From Amoebidium appalachense (lineage: Eukaryota > Ichthyosporea): a DNA stretch of 64,000 nucleotides. Position numbers and translations under genes: made by a program. The stretch spans positions 3,100,001 to 3,164,000 of the forward strand of contig CAVNZM010000003.1 of the NCBI GenBank assembly GCA_963693365.1, in the 5' to 3' direction. Below, in pieces: positions 1 through 13,453 of this stretch. Under the pieces are notes generated by a model that saw only the letters and a program-made list of their open reading frames with translations, was not told the origin of the DNA and made no database searches. Numbering within the stretch: the stretch's first letter is position 1; the number at the start of each line of letters is the position of its first letter.

Positions 1-269
1 AAGAGCAACATCAATGCCCAGCTGGTGGTCTACAACAGCGGCGAAGGAAACATGGACACCGTTGCTGGGCCCTTTGGCCGCCACCCACTCTACAAGGTAC
101 GTAACTCAGGGAGGGGGGAAGTATGCATGGTTGGGCAGGGGCTAAGTGTATATGTGTTTGTGTGCAGATGCTGGGCTACTTCAGCCTGATCGGGCTGTGC
201 CGGCTGCACTGCATGTTGGGCGACTACCACCAGAGTCTGCAGGTGCTCGAGTGTGTCGAGCTCAACAAG

Positions 270-347
<78 letters not shown>

Positions 348-611
348 CCTCACGTGAACTCATGTGTGTGTGGTAGCCTAACGTGCATGTGTTGGGGATA
401 TAGTTTTTTTTGTGTGTGTGTGTGGGGGGGGGGGGGGGGGGGGGGGGATAGCTTCACGGACATTCGTGTCTAAATGTATGTGTGTGTAATAGCTCCACGC
501 GCACTCGTGTGTGTGTATGTGTGTGTGTTTGGGGGGGGGGGGGCTTAGCCCCGCATGCATGCGTGTTTGGACGTGGGGGGCTAGAAAGGGGTGTCACCTT
601 TGCATTCATGT

Positions 612-642
<31 letters not shown>

Positions 643-1498
643 GGTATGAGGAGGGTTGCAAGTGCATACATGTATATGTGAGGGGTTCACCTCATGTGCA
701 TTCATGTCTGGGGGCATGTGTGTGTCTTTTCCGGGGAGGGGTGGGGTGGGTGCTGGTTAGCCTCTCGTGCTTGGATGTATGTGTGTGGAGCTGGGTAGCT
801 TGGCTTGCATTCTTCGCGTGCGTGCATTTGTGTGTAAGGGGGGAGGGGGGAGGAGGGGGGGGGCTGGCTTCAGGTGCATTCTTCGTGTGTGTGAGTAAGG
901 GGAGTAACCATCATGTGCATTCAGCCGGGAATAGCCTGGGATGCACACGTGTGTGTGTGCATGTGGGCTTCATGTGTGTGTGTGTGTGTGCGTGTGTATG
1001 TTTTTTTTTTTTTGGGGGGGGGGGGGGGGGGAGGGAGGGTGGGATGGGGAGGAGGGGTGGATAGTATGCCGCACATTCGTGTGTGTGTGTGTGTTGGCAG
1101 GGGGGGGGGGGGGGGGGGGGTTCAGTGTCATGTGCGTTTATGGTCGCATGGCTTTGCACACATCGTGTCATGGGTAAGCACGTGCTGACCACGTGCCCCC
1201 TCAGCTCCTGTCCGCCGTGCCTGCCTGCCAGATCACGACGTTCTACTATGTGGCCTTTGACTACCTGATGATGCGCCGCTACCAGGTGTGTGGTGGTGGG
1301 GGGGGGGGGGGGGGAGGGGGGAGGGGGTTGTGTGTGGGGGGAGGGGAGAGGGGCAGGGTCGGATGCATTTATAAATAATTGGAGTCATGGGGGCAGAGAC
1401 ATCGAAAGACACACATAACAATGCACAAAATAGAATAATCACAAATCTCAAAATATGCAGGCAAGATGCACTCGAACAGAACCCAGCATCGGAAAGCT

Positions 1499-1529
<31 letters not shown>

Positions 1530-2816
1530 GGAGCATTTGGCTGACCATGGGGTTGCAGGACTGTGTTCGGACGCTGGCCAACATTCTGGTGTACATTCAG
1601 CGCACAAAGCAGTACCACAACCGCTCATACCAATATGACGAGGTGTGTGCTGCATGCATATGCAGAGACACATGAACTATATTGCACATGCACACAGTTT
1701 CTCAAGCCCACGCTCATGCAGTCACAGAAAGCACACACGCACACAAGTATACAACCGAAGCTTGTGCACATGATGTTGCCTTACCACACACACATGCCTT
1801 CATGCTTATGCTTTCACTCTTTGCCAGTTATACTCCTTGTACGCATGCACACACGCATGCACGGACATACAATGCGAATACATACCATCGCACTGCACGA
1901 CATAATCCAGGTCACTATCGTATGTCGTCAACGTGCAGGCACGACATTTGTCTATTTCATTGCTTTTCGTTGTCACCCTGGGTGTATGTTATATGCTAGC
2001 GAACGAACAGTCCAAACAGCACATGGCATTGTACACCTCATAGCCTTGCTGCCTTGTACATGTGTGTCTGTACCCTCCCCCCTACCCCCCTCTATCTCTC
2101 TCTCTCTGCATGGTTGTCCGTCGTAATCGTGTGCTTTGTACTTTGTACTTTGCGCTCCGAGTCTTCCCCCCCCCCCCCCCCCCCCTCCCCCCCACTTGGG
2201 TGATGCGCACACACACATGGAACATAACCAACTCGGTGCGATGTGTAGCACCCTGCGCTGTGGGCCGGTTCTGGCACTTGCAGCAGAGGCTCCGTGTGCT
2301 GCCCTGTGATTGGTACCAGTGTGTTTGTCCTGACGTGGGGCCGCAGATTGCCAAGAAGAACGAGCAGATGTACGGCATGCTGGCCATTGCCGTGACCCTC
2401 TACCCCCAGCGCATCGACGACAACATCCACTCCACCCTCAGGGAGAAGCTGAGCGACAAGATGCTCAAGATGAACCGCGGGTATGTGTCTGTGCACGCCT
2501 TTTTTCTTTTTTTTTTTTTTTTTGAGGAGGAGGAGGGTGAGGGGGAGAAGGGGGGGTTGATTGGGATAATAGTGGGCAGGGTGCTGATGTATGTTTTGGT
2601 TCAGGGATGAGCCCAGCTACGAGGAGCTGTTCAAGTTCTGCTGCCCCAAGTTTGTGTCCCCCGTGGCCCCGCCATTCGATGCCCTGCAGCCCACATCCCC
2701 TGTGGTCCGTAGCCCCTTGTGTGTGTGTGCTGGCTGCAGGAAAGGGGCTGGGCCAAAAGGATAGGCACGGGGAAGTGCTAGTGAAGTGGGGGGAGGTGTG
2801 CCCGGAAGGGTGTGGT

Positions 2817-2848
<32 letters not shown>

Positions 2849-3428
2849 GTAGCTGGCTTGTGCAGACAGATGTTTCATGTATATGCTGTGACGGCGACTG
2901 CTTTGGGTCATGTTTTATTGAGATCATTTGTTGTTTTTTGTTTTGTCTTTTTTGTCTCTGTCGGGCACACTTCAGGGCTGCCTTTTTCTTTCTTCCCTTG
3001 CCGGGGATGCTGACCGGGGTGGTTGTGTACAGGAGGCACAGGAGCGGCAGGTGCGGCAGTTCATTACGGAGGTGCAGCAGCAGATCCTTCTGCCCACCGT
3101 GCGCTCGTACCTCAAGCTCTACACCACCATGCCCATCGGGTACGTGCAGCCCTGGTCGTGAAAGCCTGTGTCTGAATCAGGACAGTACCATGTACATTTT
3201 TTTTTATTCTGAGTTTGCACTTGGGCGACTGAGTGTTTGTATGGACTAAGTGGTGCAGCTCGTTGTGTTTAACTTGTGTGGTTGGCTCATAGGACTTGTG
3301 GCGCACCGCAGTCCTGTGTACAATTTGTGAACCGTTCGGACTGTTTCTGCAGATTCTTCTATGGATATGTGCAATGTTTTGGTGATGGTTTTTGTGGTGT
3401 GTTTGTGTGTGTGGTGGTGGTGGTGGTG

Positions 3429-3478
<50 letters not shown>

Positions 3479-3878
3479 GTCTGGGAATGAAGTGGTTCAA
3501 AGGGGAGCGGAAGGGGCAGTGTGTGTGGGCACTGACGGGGAATGGCTGCAGCAAACTGGCCAGCTTCATGCAGACGGACGACGAGACGTTCCGCACGTAC
3601 CTGTTGCTGTACAAGCACAAGTCCCGCAGCCTGGTCTGGAAGCAGGGCCCCCCCCTGTCCGGCGAGTACCAGACCACCTCGGACGTGGACTTCTACCTGG
3701 ATGACGTACGTGTGTCTGTCTGTGTGCCGTGTGTGTGTGTGCGTGTGTGTGTGTGTGTGCGCGCGCGCGTGCGCTCTTTTGTGTGTGTGGTGTTTGCTCG
3801 CGCCTGGGTTTGCTTGTGCATGTCCACCCACCTGTTGTGGTTGCTACTTCCTGCACGGGTGTGTGTGTGTGTGTGTTT

Positions 3879-3909
<31 letters not shown>

Positions 3910-4337
3910 TAGAAAAGTGTGCCCTTTAAATTGCTTGGGTAATTATGTAGCTATCAAATTCTGCACACACACACACACACACACCTCCTCTCGTCGTCTG
4001 TGTGTAGTGTGGTGGGTGGGGGGGGTGGAGGGGCAGTACAGCCCATAGAGACGGCTCGATTTAGTGTCAGTATATAACAAGATGACCAATGACATCTTGG
4101 CTTTTTTTTTTTTTTTTTTTTTTTTTTTTGTTTGTTTGTTTGTTTGTTTGTTTGTTTGTTTGTTTGTTTGCTTGAACATCGCCACGGTGGACTGCCGGGT
4201 GTAGATTCTGACATGGGATTTGGCTGCAGGACATGATTCACATCGCAGACACCAAGATGGAGAGACGGTTTGGCCAGTACTTCCTTAGGCAGATCAACAA
4301 ATTCACGGAGGTCCAGCGCAACCTGCAAAGGTCTTAG
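1..4337 (+). CDS. EIF3L: Eukaryotic translation initiation factor 3 subunit L (3' part, 9 exons)
   Basis: Non-catalytic subunit of the eIF3 complex, which assembles the 43S pre-initiation complex in the cytoplasm. The visible exons are 1-96, 168-275, 1205-1285, 1559-1642, 2347-2480, 2605-2704, 3033-3139, 3552-3705 and 4230-4337. All junctions are GT-AG and the phases agree, giving about 323 residues and a TAG stop at 4335-4337. Recognition rests on segments strongly resembling the animal protein: [87 protein letters not shown] and, at the end, [20 protein letters not shown]. The C-terminal half corresponds to the PCI domain region. Roughly 240 N-terminal residues lie upstream of the window. 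The exact donor of the second exon is ambiguous because it merges into a (GT)n tract; 275 keeps phase 0. The identity is secure; individual donor positions beside G/GT repeats are less so. Confidence 0.93.
275..349 (+). repeat. (GT)n microsatellite starting at a splice donor
   Basis: About 35 GT units run directly on from the 5' splice site of the second visible eIF3L exon, so the donor GT is itself the first repeat unit. The rest of this intron (to 1204) is a string of poly(G), poly(T)-poly(G) and GT-rich stretches with no coding signal. Confidence 0.9.
4101..4170 (+). repeat. Poly(T) followed by (GTTT)n in the last eIF3L intron
   Basis: About 29 T residues are followed by roughly ten GTTT units. 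Read on the minus strand this is an (AAAC)n-poly(A) tract, the kind of tail left by a retroelement, but I recognise no element body next to it. Confidence 0.8.
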
Positions 4338-5437
4338 GCTCGTAGCCACCGTAGAGAATACTTTATTCTTCTGCACATGCACCACACATATACCCGTATC
4401 CTAGCTTGACGAAGGCTGTACAAAACACGTGTGAGAGCTGGCTCGGCCCGGCTGCAGCTAGCAGCCAGCATATGTGGCTGCTAATTACTAATTGGTGGAT
4501 ATATTGTATGCCTGGCGCGTGCACATAGCGTCATGCTTGTGTGCACAAACAGAAAAATATATAGAATGTGTACCGGGCGTGGGGCATGGTGATTATCATT
4601 TTCCTGTTTTGGGGGGCCCTGCGTCGCACACTTGCAAGTGCGAACACTGTGAAAGTAAAGCATAAAGGGTGCGCTCGATCTGAACGGATCTGGGCGCTGA
4701 TTGGTCGATTTTAGTGCGGCGTTTTGGTTGGCTTGTCGGGCACCATCACTTTGGCGCTGATTGGCCAAATCTGGACCGTTCTGTGGATCAGCAGAATTCA
4801 TGTTGGTCTGTGCAAGTACAAAGTGTGCAGGTGGTTATGGTCAACCAGAGTATTAGGCGGATGTCCTTGCATGGCGAGATAGCAATCGGTACGTTACGCT
4901 GGTGAAAGCGCGTTTGTTGCGACTTTTCTGCTTGATGTACTCACATCTAAGGATTTCTGAATTCCGCACGAGTTGGAACCTCCGACTTGAAGCAATTCTA
5001 GCCATCCTGATTGATCGAGTCCAGTGTTGAACTAGGCAAAGGCTTCACCTTAGGTTACACACACGAAACTGCTTCGTTGACACCTCAGCCGGTTTATGTA
5101 GCAATCTCTAATTCACAGCATCTAAGCCCCGCATGCTTGGGATAGCACATAGCTACTGCACTACCACAGGCTCTAGATCTCTGACCTAAATTGTCCTGAC
5201 CAGATCTCTACTTAGTAACACGCTTGTGGCGGCGCTCCCTACACGTATAACTATCAACCTGATATTAGAAATTTCAGTAGATACCACCAGTTTCAGGCCT
5301 GGCTGTCAATTAATGGTTAGGCACGATGCCAGGCAAGGCTGTGTAGTCCATGCATTGTAGCGTAAGTCCATAGACCACATAAGCCGGCATTCGCGCACTG
5401 CACATTGGTGTGTAAGTGGCCATACGGCCACACAAGT
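4338..5437. other. Intergenic region between EIF3L and the cNMP-binding/RGS gene
   Basis: No convincing coding signal. It must hold the eIF3L 3' end and the promoter of the next gene, both on the plus strand. A 12-bp word GGCGCTGATTGG occurs twice, 60 bp apart (ATTGG at 4700-4704 and 4760-4764). These are inverted CCAAT boxes and could be regulatory, although they lie about 700 bp upstream of the next ATG. No TATA box stands out. Confidence 0.5.
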
Positions 5438-5765
5438 ATGTCGGGCACCAAGAACCAAAGGGATGCAGCCCAGCGTGGTACGGCCAAGAAGGCCACACTG
5501 GGCAAGGGCTCTGCGCTGCAGGGCACCACCCTGTCCCGGGGGCCCAAAACAGCAGTGAACCAACGGCCAGACGCCAAAGAGAGTGCTGTGTGCCTGCCCC
5601 TGCACCAACCCCTGCACCCGTGCCTGCTGGAGGGCCCATTTGCGCACGTGCTGGATATCAAGGACCTAAAGGGTACATGCTCTTCCCTTAGCAGTCATTT
5701 TTTCAGGGATCCGGAAGACAGGGGAAGAGGGACGACGGGAACGAGGGGTGTGTGTGGGTACACGT

Positions 5766-5814
<49 letters not shown>

Positions 5815-6268
5815 GTATGGAGGAGGAGATTTTCAAGATCTCTCGCACGTGCATGTGCATGGTGCTTTTAGAGCTCACTCCCGTGTCTCAATCTGGTATG
5901 TGCTTTGTTGTAACGACTGCATCACACTACCGCAGCGCTAGGCAGGCGCTTCAAAGAGCACACGTACCAGAAGGGGGACACGATACACGCCCAGGGCAGT
6001 GCCGTGGAGCACCTGACGCTTGTTGTGGAGGGCAGTGTGGGGGTGCTGGTGGGGGACTATGAGCTGGGCACGAGGGGCCCAGGGCAGATACTGGACGACA
6101 GACTGCTGGTAGACCCGCTGACAGACAAGCCACTAAATAGACCATATGCACACGTGGCTGCAGTTACAACAAAGGTGTGGGTGGTGCTGGTGGTGTTTAC
6201 GTGTGTGTGTTTGTGGGTGGGTGCGTGGGCGTGTGGGTGGGTGTGGGTGGATGTAGGTGGGTGTTTTT

Positions 6269-6329
<61 letters not shown>

Positions 6330-6341
6330 AGGGGGGGGGGA

Positions 6342-6381
<40 letters not shown>

Positions 6382-6480
6382 CTCTCTTGCTCCGGGGATG
6401 ATGATTGCTCTATCAAATCAGTTTTTATTTCTTTATTTTTTGTTTTCAAAGTTTGTTTTTTTTTTTTTTTTTTGTTTGAT

Positions 6481-6535
<55 letters not shown>

Positions 6536-6667
6536 CTGAAGTTTCAATGCCATTTTTTTTTACTGTATGTGTGTGGGTGGGTGGGTGGGTGAATGGGTGG
6601 GTGGGTGTTGGTGGGTGGGTGTTTGTAGGCGTGGGCGAGAGTGCGGGTGTGGGTGGGTGGGTGTTTT

Positions 6668-6700
<33 letters not shown>

Positions 6701-6718
6701 TCCTGGGGAGAGGGATGT

Positions 6719-6749
<31 letters not shown>

Positions 6750-6836
6750 GGGGGGGGGGTTCGCTCTTGCTCCCGGGATGATGAATCCTTTATCATCTCA
6801 GTTCTTATATCTTATTTACTTTTGATTATTGATGAT

Positions 6837-6875
<39 letters not shown>

Positions 6876-6909
6876 GGGGGGGGGGCTGAAGTTCCAATCC
6901 TCCCTTTTT

Positions 6910-6979
<70 letters not shown>

Positions 6980-7575
6980 TGTGTGTGTGTTTGTGTGTGA
7001 AGGGAGGCCCGGGGAAGAGGATCTGAATCTTCGTTCATTTTATTTTGGTTTTATTTCATTTTTTCATTAAAGTTTTTTTTTTTTTTTTTGGTTTGGATGT
7101 GTGTGTGTGTTGGGGGGGGGGGGGGGGGGGGGGGGTGGGGGGGGGGGGGGGGGGGGATAAATTGGGATCTCGGCCTGAATTCCAGTGCGCATGTGCACTC
7201 CACCCATTCATTCAAGCAACCTTCACCTTCACCATTTTCTTCGTACATGAAGGGATGCTGGGTGGGCCTGATTGGGCCACTAAGCAGGCAGGTAACGTAA
7301 TAAGGTGTGGCTGCAGGTGCTCTGGATGCAGAAGGCGACACTGCAGCGGTTATGCAGGGCAAGACCGGCAGTGGCTGAGGGCCTGGGCAGGCTGGCAAAG
7401 TACAAGTACCTGGATAGCAGGTGTGGGCATGGCGGGGTAGTGTGCAGTGGGGCTGCATGCGCAACACACTCACATACACACACACGCACACGCACACACA
7501 CACACTCACATACACACACACACACACACACACAAACACAAACACAACCACACACACAAACACACACACACACAT

Positions 7576-7663
<88 letters not shown>

Positions 7664-7874
7664 ACACACACATCCACACACACACGCAACACACTTACAC
7701 TCACACACACAACGTGACCTGTGTGTGGCCAATGGCTAATCCCCACACACACATACATGGTAATTGCACACACCCCACATTTTGTCACCAGGCCGCCACA
7801 CATCACTGCGGCACACGCACAACCACAAACCAGAATACAATCACCGACATGCATAATGAACACACACGGGCACA

Positions 7875-7910
<36 letters not shown>

Positions 7911-9880
7911 AAGGAAGAAGAAGAACCGACAAACCACACACCAACGCACACTTGCACACACCGTACTGATAGCATAGTTCCGGCCATACCTACACCATGA
8001 TCCATTTATACCTCAAACCTTGGCCATGGCCCACACAGCTGGTGTGTGTTTTATCCAGGCACATTTTTTCACGTGGTGCTGGGATTGCTGATTGACAATG
8101 CACAGCCTTGCGCTAGTGGGGGCCACAGATCTGGATGCAGACAAGAAGGAGCTGCTGTACTGCCAGTTCCAGGTCGGTGGTTGGGGTGCATGTTGGGAGA
8201 TTTTTGTGAAGGTGTTTTTGTGTGTGCGGAGGAGTGGGTTCAAGGTTTGCGTGCTCTTGTGTTATGGTGTGTGCATGCACATGTGTGTGAAGGTGTGTGG
8301 CATGCATGGGTGTGTTAAGGTGTGTGCATGCATGGGTGTGTTAAGGTGTGTGCATGTATGGGTGTGTTAAGGTGTGTGCTTGCATGGGTGTGTTAAGGTG
8401 TGTGCTTGCATGGGTGTGTTAAGGTGTGTGCTTGCATGGGTGTGTTAAGGTGTGTGCATGCATGGGTGTGTTAAGGTGTGTGCATGCATGGGTGTGTTAG
8501 GGTGTGTGCATGTATGGGTGTGTTAAGGTGTGTGCATGTATGGGTGTGTTAAGGTGTGTGCATGCATGGGTGTGTTAAGGTGTGTGCATGCATGGGTGTG
8601 TTAAGGTGTGTGCATGCATGGGTGTGTTAAGGTGTGTGCATGCATGGGTGTGTTAAGGTGTGTGCATGCATGGGTGTGTTAAGGTGTGTGCATGCATGGG
8701 TGTGTTAAGGTGTGTGCATGCATGGGTGTGTTAAGGTGTGTGCATGTATGGGTGTGTTAAGGTGTGTGCATGCATGGGTGTGTTAAGGTGTGTGCATGCA
8801 TGGGTGTGTTAAGGTGTGTGCATGTATGGGTGTGTTAAGGTGTGTGCATGCATGGGTGTGTTAAGGTGTGTGCATGCATGGGTGTGTTAAGGTGTGTGCT
8901 GCATGTATGGGTGTGTTAAGGTGTGTGCATGCATGGGTGTGTTAAGGTGTGTGCATGTATGGGTGTGTTTAAGTGTGTGCTTGCATGGGTGTGTTAAGGT
9001 GTGTGCTTGCATGGGTGTGTTAAGGTGTGTGCATGCATGGGTGTGTTAAGGTGTGTGCATGCATGGGTGTGTTAAGGTGTGTGCATGTATGGGTGTGTTA
9101 AGGTGTGTGCTTGCATGGGTGTGTTAAGGTGTGTGCTTGCATGGGTGTGTTAAGGTGTGTGCATGTATGGGTGTGTTAAGGTGTGTGCTTGCATGGGTGT
9201 GTGGGTGTGTACCTCCGTGGGTGTGTTTGGGTGTGTGCATGCATGGATGTGTGTGGGTGTGTGCATGCATGTGTATGTGCATGCATGTACCTGCATGTGT
9301 ATGGGCAGGTGCTACGCATCGGTGTGCCCATTCCCTGTGCAGCAGCTGGTGCTGCCATGGCCACGTGCTGAACGTGCCTTTTGCAGTACTCTGTGTACGG
9401 GCAGGGCCAGAGCATCTTCCGAGAGGGGGAGTTTGGCACGGAGATGTTTGTGCTGGCCGTGGGGGAGGTGGAGATGGCAAAGGAGCTTGTGCACGTGTAC
9501 ACACACATCGACCCAGGTATGCCTGCCTGCCATGTGCGTGTGTAGAGGGTGTGTGTGTGTGTGTTCCGTTGAGGCTCAAATGTATGCAAGAGGGAAGGAG
9601 GGGTGGAGGTGCAGAGCGCTATTTGCACGTGCCCTGTGTGTCTGCTCACGTGCCATGTGCAGACAACCCCGAGCCATCTGCGCCCGAGGTGCGGCGCTAT
9701 GTGTCGGGGGAGTACTTTGGGGAGTTCAGCCTGTGCATGAATCTGCCCCGGCTGGCTTCAGCCACGTGCACCGCCCCCACCCTGCTGCTGCGCCTGGGCG
9801 GCCAGGAGCTACTGAAGATCTTGAAGCTGGTGCCTGAGATGAGAAAGACTTGGAAGGTGGGGGGGGGGGGGGGGGGGGGA

Positions 9881-9914
<34 letters not shown>

Positions 9915-11333
9915 GGATGGCTGTGAACCCTGGTCACCATATGGGTGGTGTGATGTTGGTGGCTGTTGGTGTGTGTAGATGAGGTGTGGGTGCATGGCCA
10001 AGGGAGAGAGATAGGGTTGGGTTGGGGGGTGGGGGGGGGGGGGGTGGGGGGGAAATACTGTGGGGGGTGGGGGGTGGGGGGAGGGGGAGGGGGGAGACTG
10101 TACTAGTCAATGTAGGGAGGGGGGAGAGATTGGGGGGGGGAAGACTGTAAATGGGGGGGGGGGGGGGGGGGGGTTTCTTAAAGTTGTGACGGATGATAGG
10201 AGCATCTGTTTCTCTATGCCGGAGGCAAGATAGTGTTGGCATGGTGGAACTTCGTCAGGCCTATATGAGCATGCACGTGCATTCATAGATGTGTACATGG
10301 CTACGTGTGGAGCCCTACCTAGTGTTGGGTGTACGTTTGGCTGTGCATGTAAGTGGATGTGTTTGAACCAATGGCTTGCCGATGCTGCCAGCAGGTGTCC
10401 ACCCACGGTGTGCCCCATGCATGAGTCGTTAATGTGTGTGTGGGCTGGCACATGTTTGCGTTTTTGCCCACCATGCAGGTGTGAGATACTTATGTGGCTA
10501 ACTAAGTTGCGGCTATAGTGAGAGTGCTGACAGTGGGCCCACAGGCATCATTTGAGGCCACCGTCAAGGCACGTGTGCTTGCCCAGCTGCAGGAGTTTGA
10601 GGTGCCCTTCCTGGCTGAGTTTGGTGACAAGGTACATGGCGTGCTGCTGCATGTTGCATGGTTTGCCTCAAGACGGCAGCCCGTATGTGGGCACACACTG
10701 GTGCAGTCCCCATGCATGCCTTCACATGATGGCATAATCATGACAACAACCCAATCGCATAGCATGCACGCGCACTGACCCACGTGTGCAGGAGTACAGC
10801 CGCATGGCCGAGCTGACGCAGCTGCAGCACATGCTCAAGGACCAGGTGGTCTTTGCCGAGGGCTCAAAGGTGAGCACTATGTGTGCCTGGGCTGTTGGTT
10901 GCTGGGGGGGGGGGGGGGGGGAGAGGGGGGAGGCAAACTGGTGCACGTATTATTGGATGCAGGGGGAGGGGGGAAGTGGGCCGAAATGTTTTTGTATGTG
11001 CTATTGGGTCGGGGGGGGGGGGGGGGGGGGCAAGTCGGATGCAGGGGGGCGGGGAGGTGGGGGGAGGCGGAGGCCAAGTTGTGCTTGTACGTGCTAATGC
11101 ATGCATGGGGAACCATATCTCATGGATGCTGACCCGTGAACAGGGTAACATGTTCTACATGATAGCTGATGGGGAGTGCAAGGCATCGGTCAACGGTGTG
11201 AATGTGTCTGTCATGGGCCCAGGCAGGTGAGTGCGCTATTCTTTGCAGAGAGAGAGGGGGGTGGCTGGGGGGAGGAGAGGGGGGGGGGGGAGAGAGAGAG
11301 ATAGAGAGAGGGGAGAGGGAGAGAGAGAGGGAA

Positions 11334-11365
<32 letters not shown>

Positions 11366-11371
11366 GGATAG

Positions 11372-11419
<48 letters not shown>

Positions 11420-11876
11420 TGTGTGTGTGTGTGTGCGTGCGTGTGTGTGTGTGTGTGTGGTGGGGGGTTAGGGGGAGGGGAGGAGGGGGGGTGGGGGGGG
11501 TGGGGTGGGGGGTTAGGGGGAGGGGAGGGGAGGGGGGTGGGGGGGGTGGGGTGGGGGGAGGGGGGAGGGGAAGTAATTGGGGTCACGAGCGCGTGTGTGA
11601 GGGCGGGAAGAAGCGTAGAAAGGTGGGGAATATGTGCATTGCTAGGTTTGAGGGCATTTGCATGGACTTAAACTGACTGTTTTGCTGCAGCTACTTTGGG
11701 GAGATAGCGCTAGTCAAGGACACACCGCGCACAGCCACAGTAACCACCAGCAAGGCCTGCCTGATGCTGGTCTGCAAGAAGCAGGCCTTCACCAAGCTGT
11801 TTGCTGAGCTGCCTAGTGTCGAGGCTGACTTCCAGGCACACCTGGCACCCCATGACATGAAGATAGAGGTGTGCGC

Positions 11877-11909
<33 letters not shown>

Positions 11910-13420
11910 TATACGTGTTGGGGTTATGTGTGGTTTGGCTTAGGGGAAGATTAAACCAGCTTGGACGGGCAGTTCTTTAGGAGGTTTACTGGTGGTGTGG
12001 AGCATCAAACAGCGCGCGGGGGTAAAGGCTTGCGGGTTGGGGTTGTGCCAAAGCATTTGTTATAGGAATGTTGTTCTGTCTTGGAGGTACAGTGGTCTGG
12101 GAGCTTGTGGGCTGTTCTGTCTGCTTATGGTAGTGCTGTAGTATGGTCTCTGCATGTGGCACAGACACTCACAGACACACACACAGCACATTATCCACCA
12201 CAAGACGGCACTGCGCTACTTCACGCAGCAGCTGGAGGAGGAATTCAGCGATGAGAATCTTAAGTTTGTGCGGAGGATCACAGAGTACAGGGTCTTAGCG
12301 GACGGTGACCCGGCTCAGGTCTGCATAACCGCTCCCAGCTTACAATTGAACATGTGTACCCCTCGAATTATTCTTTATCCTCCCCCCCCCCCCCCCCCCC
12401 CACCTCCCCCCGCCTCCGTCCCCCCTTTTTCTCTTGTCTGAATAACCCCATTATCCCCATTAATCATCGGCAGCAGACGCTCACAGCACAGCGGTTTCAC
12501 ATCACAAGCAGTGTGCACGCTTGCTGCTACTATGCATGCCAAAGGGCGGATGAGCACACGTGCCCAACTCGTGCATGATACAGAGCGGCACACTAGCCCC
12601 CATCATGCAAAGCATTGCCGTGTGTTAAGTCTGAGGCCCTAGCCACACGTGAACTGTGTATGAAATACAAGGCCTTAGCTGTGCAAACGTGTTTAAACCA
12701 GAAAAACGAAGAAGAAACCTAAACAACGCAACCCAAATTGTGAAGCATAAAAAGAAAAGGGCAAGAGAGGGAAAAAACCTCTCGGGCAGACAAGTTGATA
12801 CGTTTACGTTTTCCACGTGTGGCACACCAGTATTCACCCTGATGTTTTTCCCTCATTCATGCCTGGCCCACATGCAGTATGCTGAGGCGGAAAGCATCTA
12901 TCGCACGCACCTTGCCCCCGATGCCGAGGTGCCTGTCAACATCCCAGCCCCCCTCTACAAGGCAGTCAGGGACCAGCTGGCACAGCACTCGGCTGACAGG
13001 TAAACCCAGAGCACCCCATAGCGCACACACCCCACCCTTACCTCTCAACCACCCACTAGCATATATCCACACACCCACACATCCACACACCCACACATGC
13101 ACCCACTAGCATATATCCACACACCCACACATGCACCCACTAGCATATATCCACACACCCACACACCCACCCACTAGCATATATCCACACACCCACACAT
13201 CCACCCACTAGCATATATCCACACACCCACACATGCACCCACTAGCATATATCCACACACCCACACATCCACCCACTAGCATATATCCACACACCCACAC
13301 ACCCACCCACTAGCATATATCCACACACCCACACATACACCCACTAGCATATATCCACACACCCACACACCCACACATCCACACACCTACCCCACCACCA
13401 CCACCACCACCACCCACCAA

Positions 13421-13453
<33 letters not shown>

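Noticed and set aside
6004-6825. 273-codon frame running on from the second cNMP-binding/RGS exon
   Set aside because: Real coding stops at the donor at 6174; the rest is translated poly(G), poly(T) and GT repeats.
7051-7977. Long open frames of His-Thr or Cys-Val repeats on both strands
   Set aside because: They only translate (CA)n/(GT)n tracts, are open in many frames at once and sit inside a well-supported intron. The same holds at 36726-37166, 40896-41636, 44729-45559, 50884-52105, 54337-54807 and 63023-63409.
8289-9200. CRISPR-like array
   Set aside because: Units are directly abutting with no unique spacers, and the DNA is an intron of a eukaryotic gene; it is a minisatellite.
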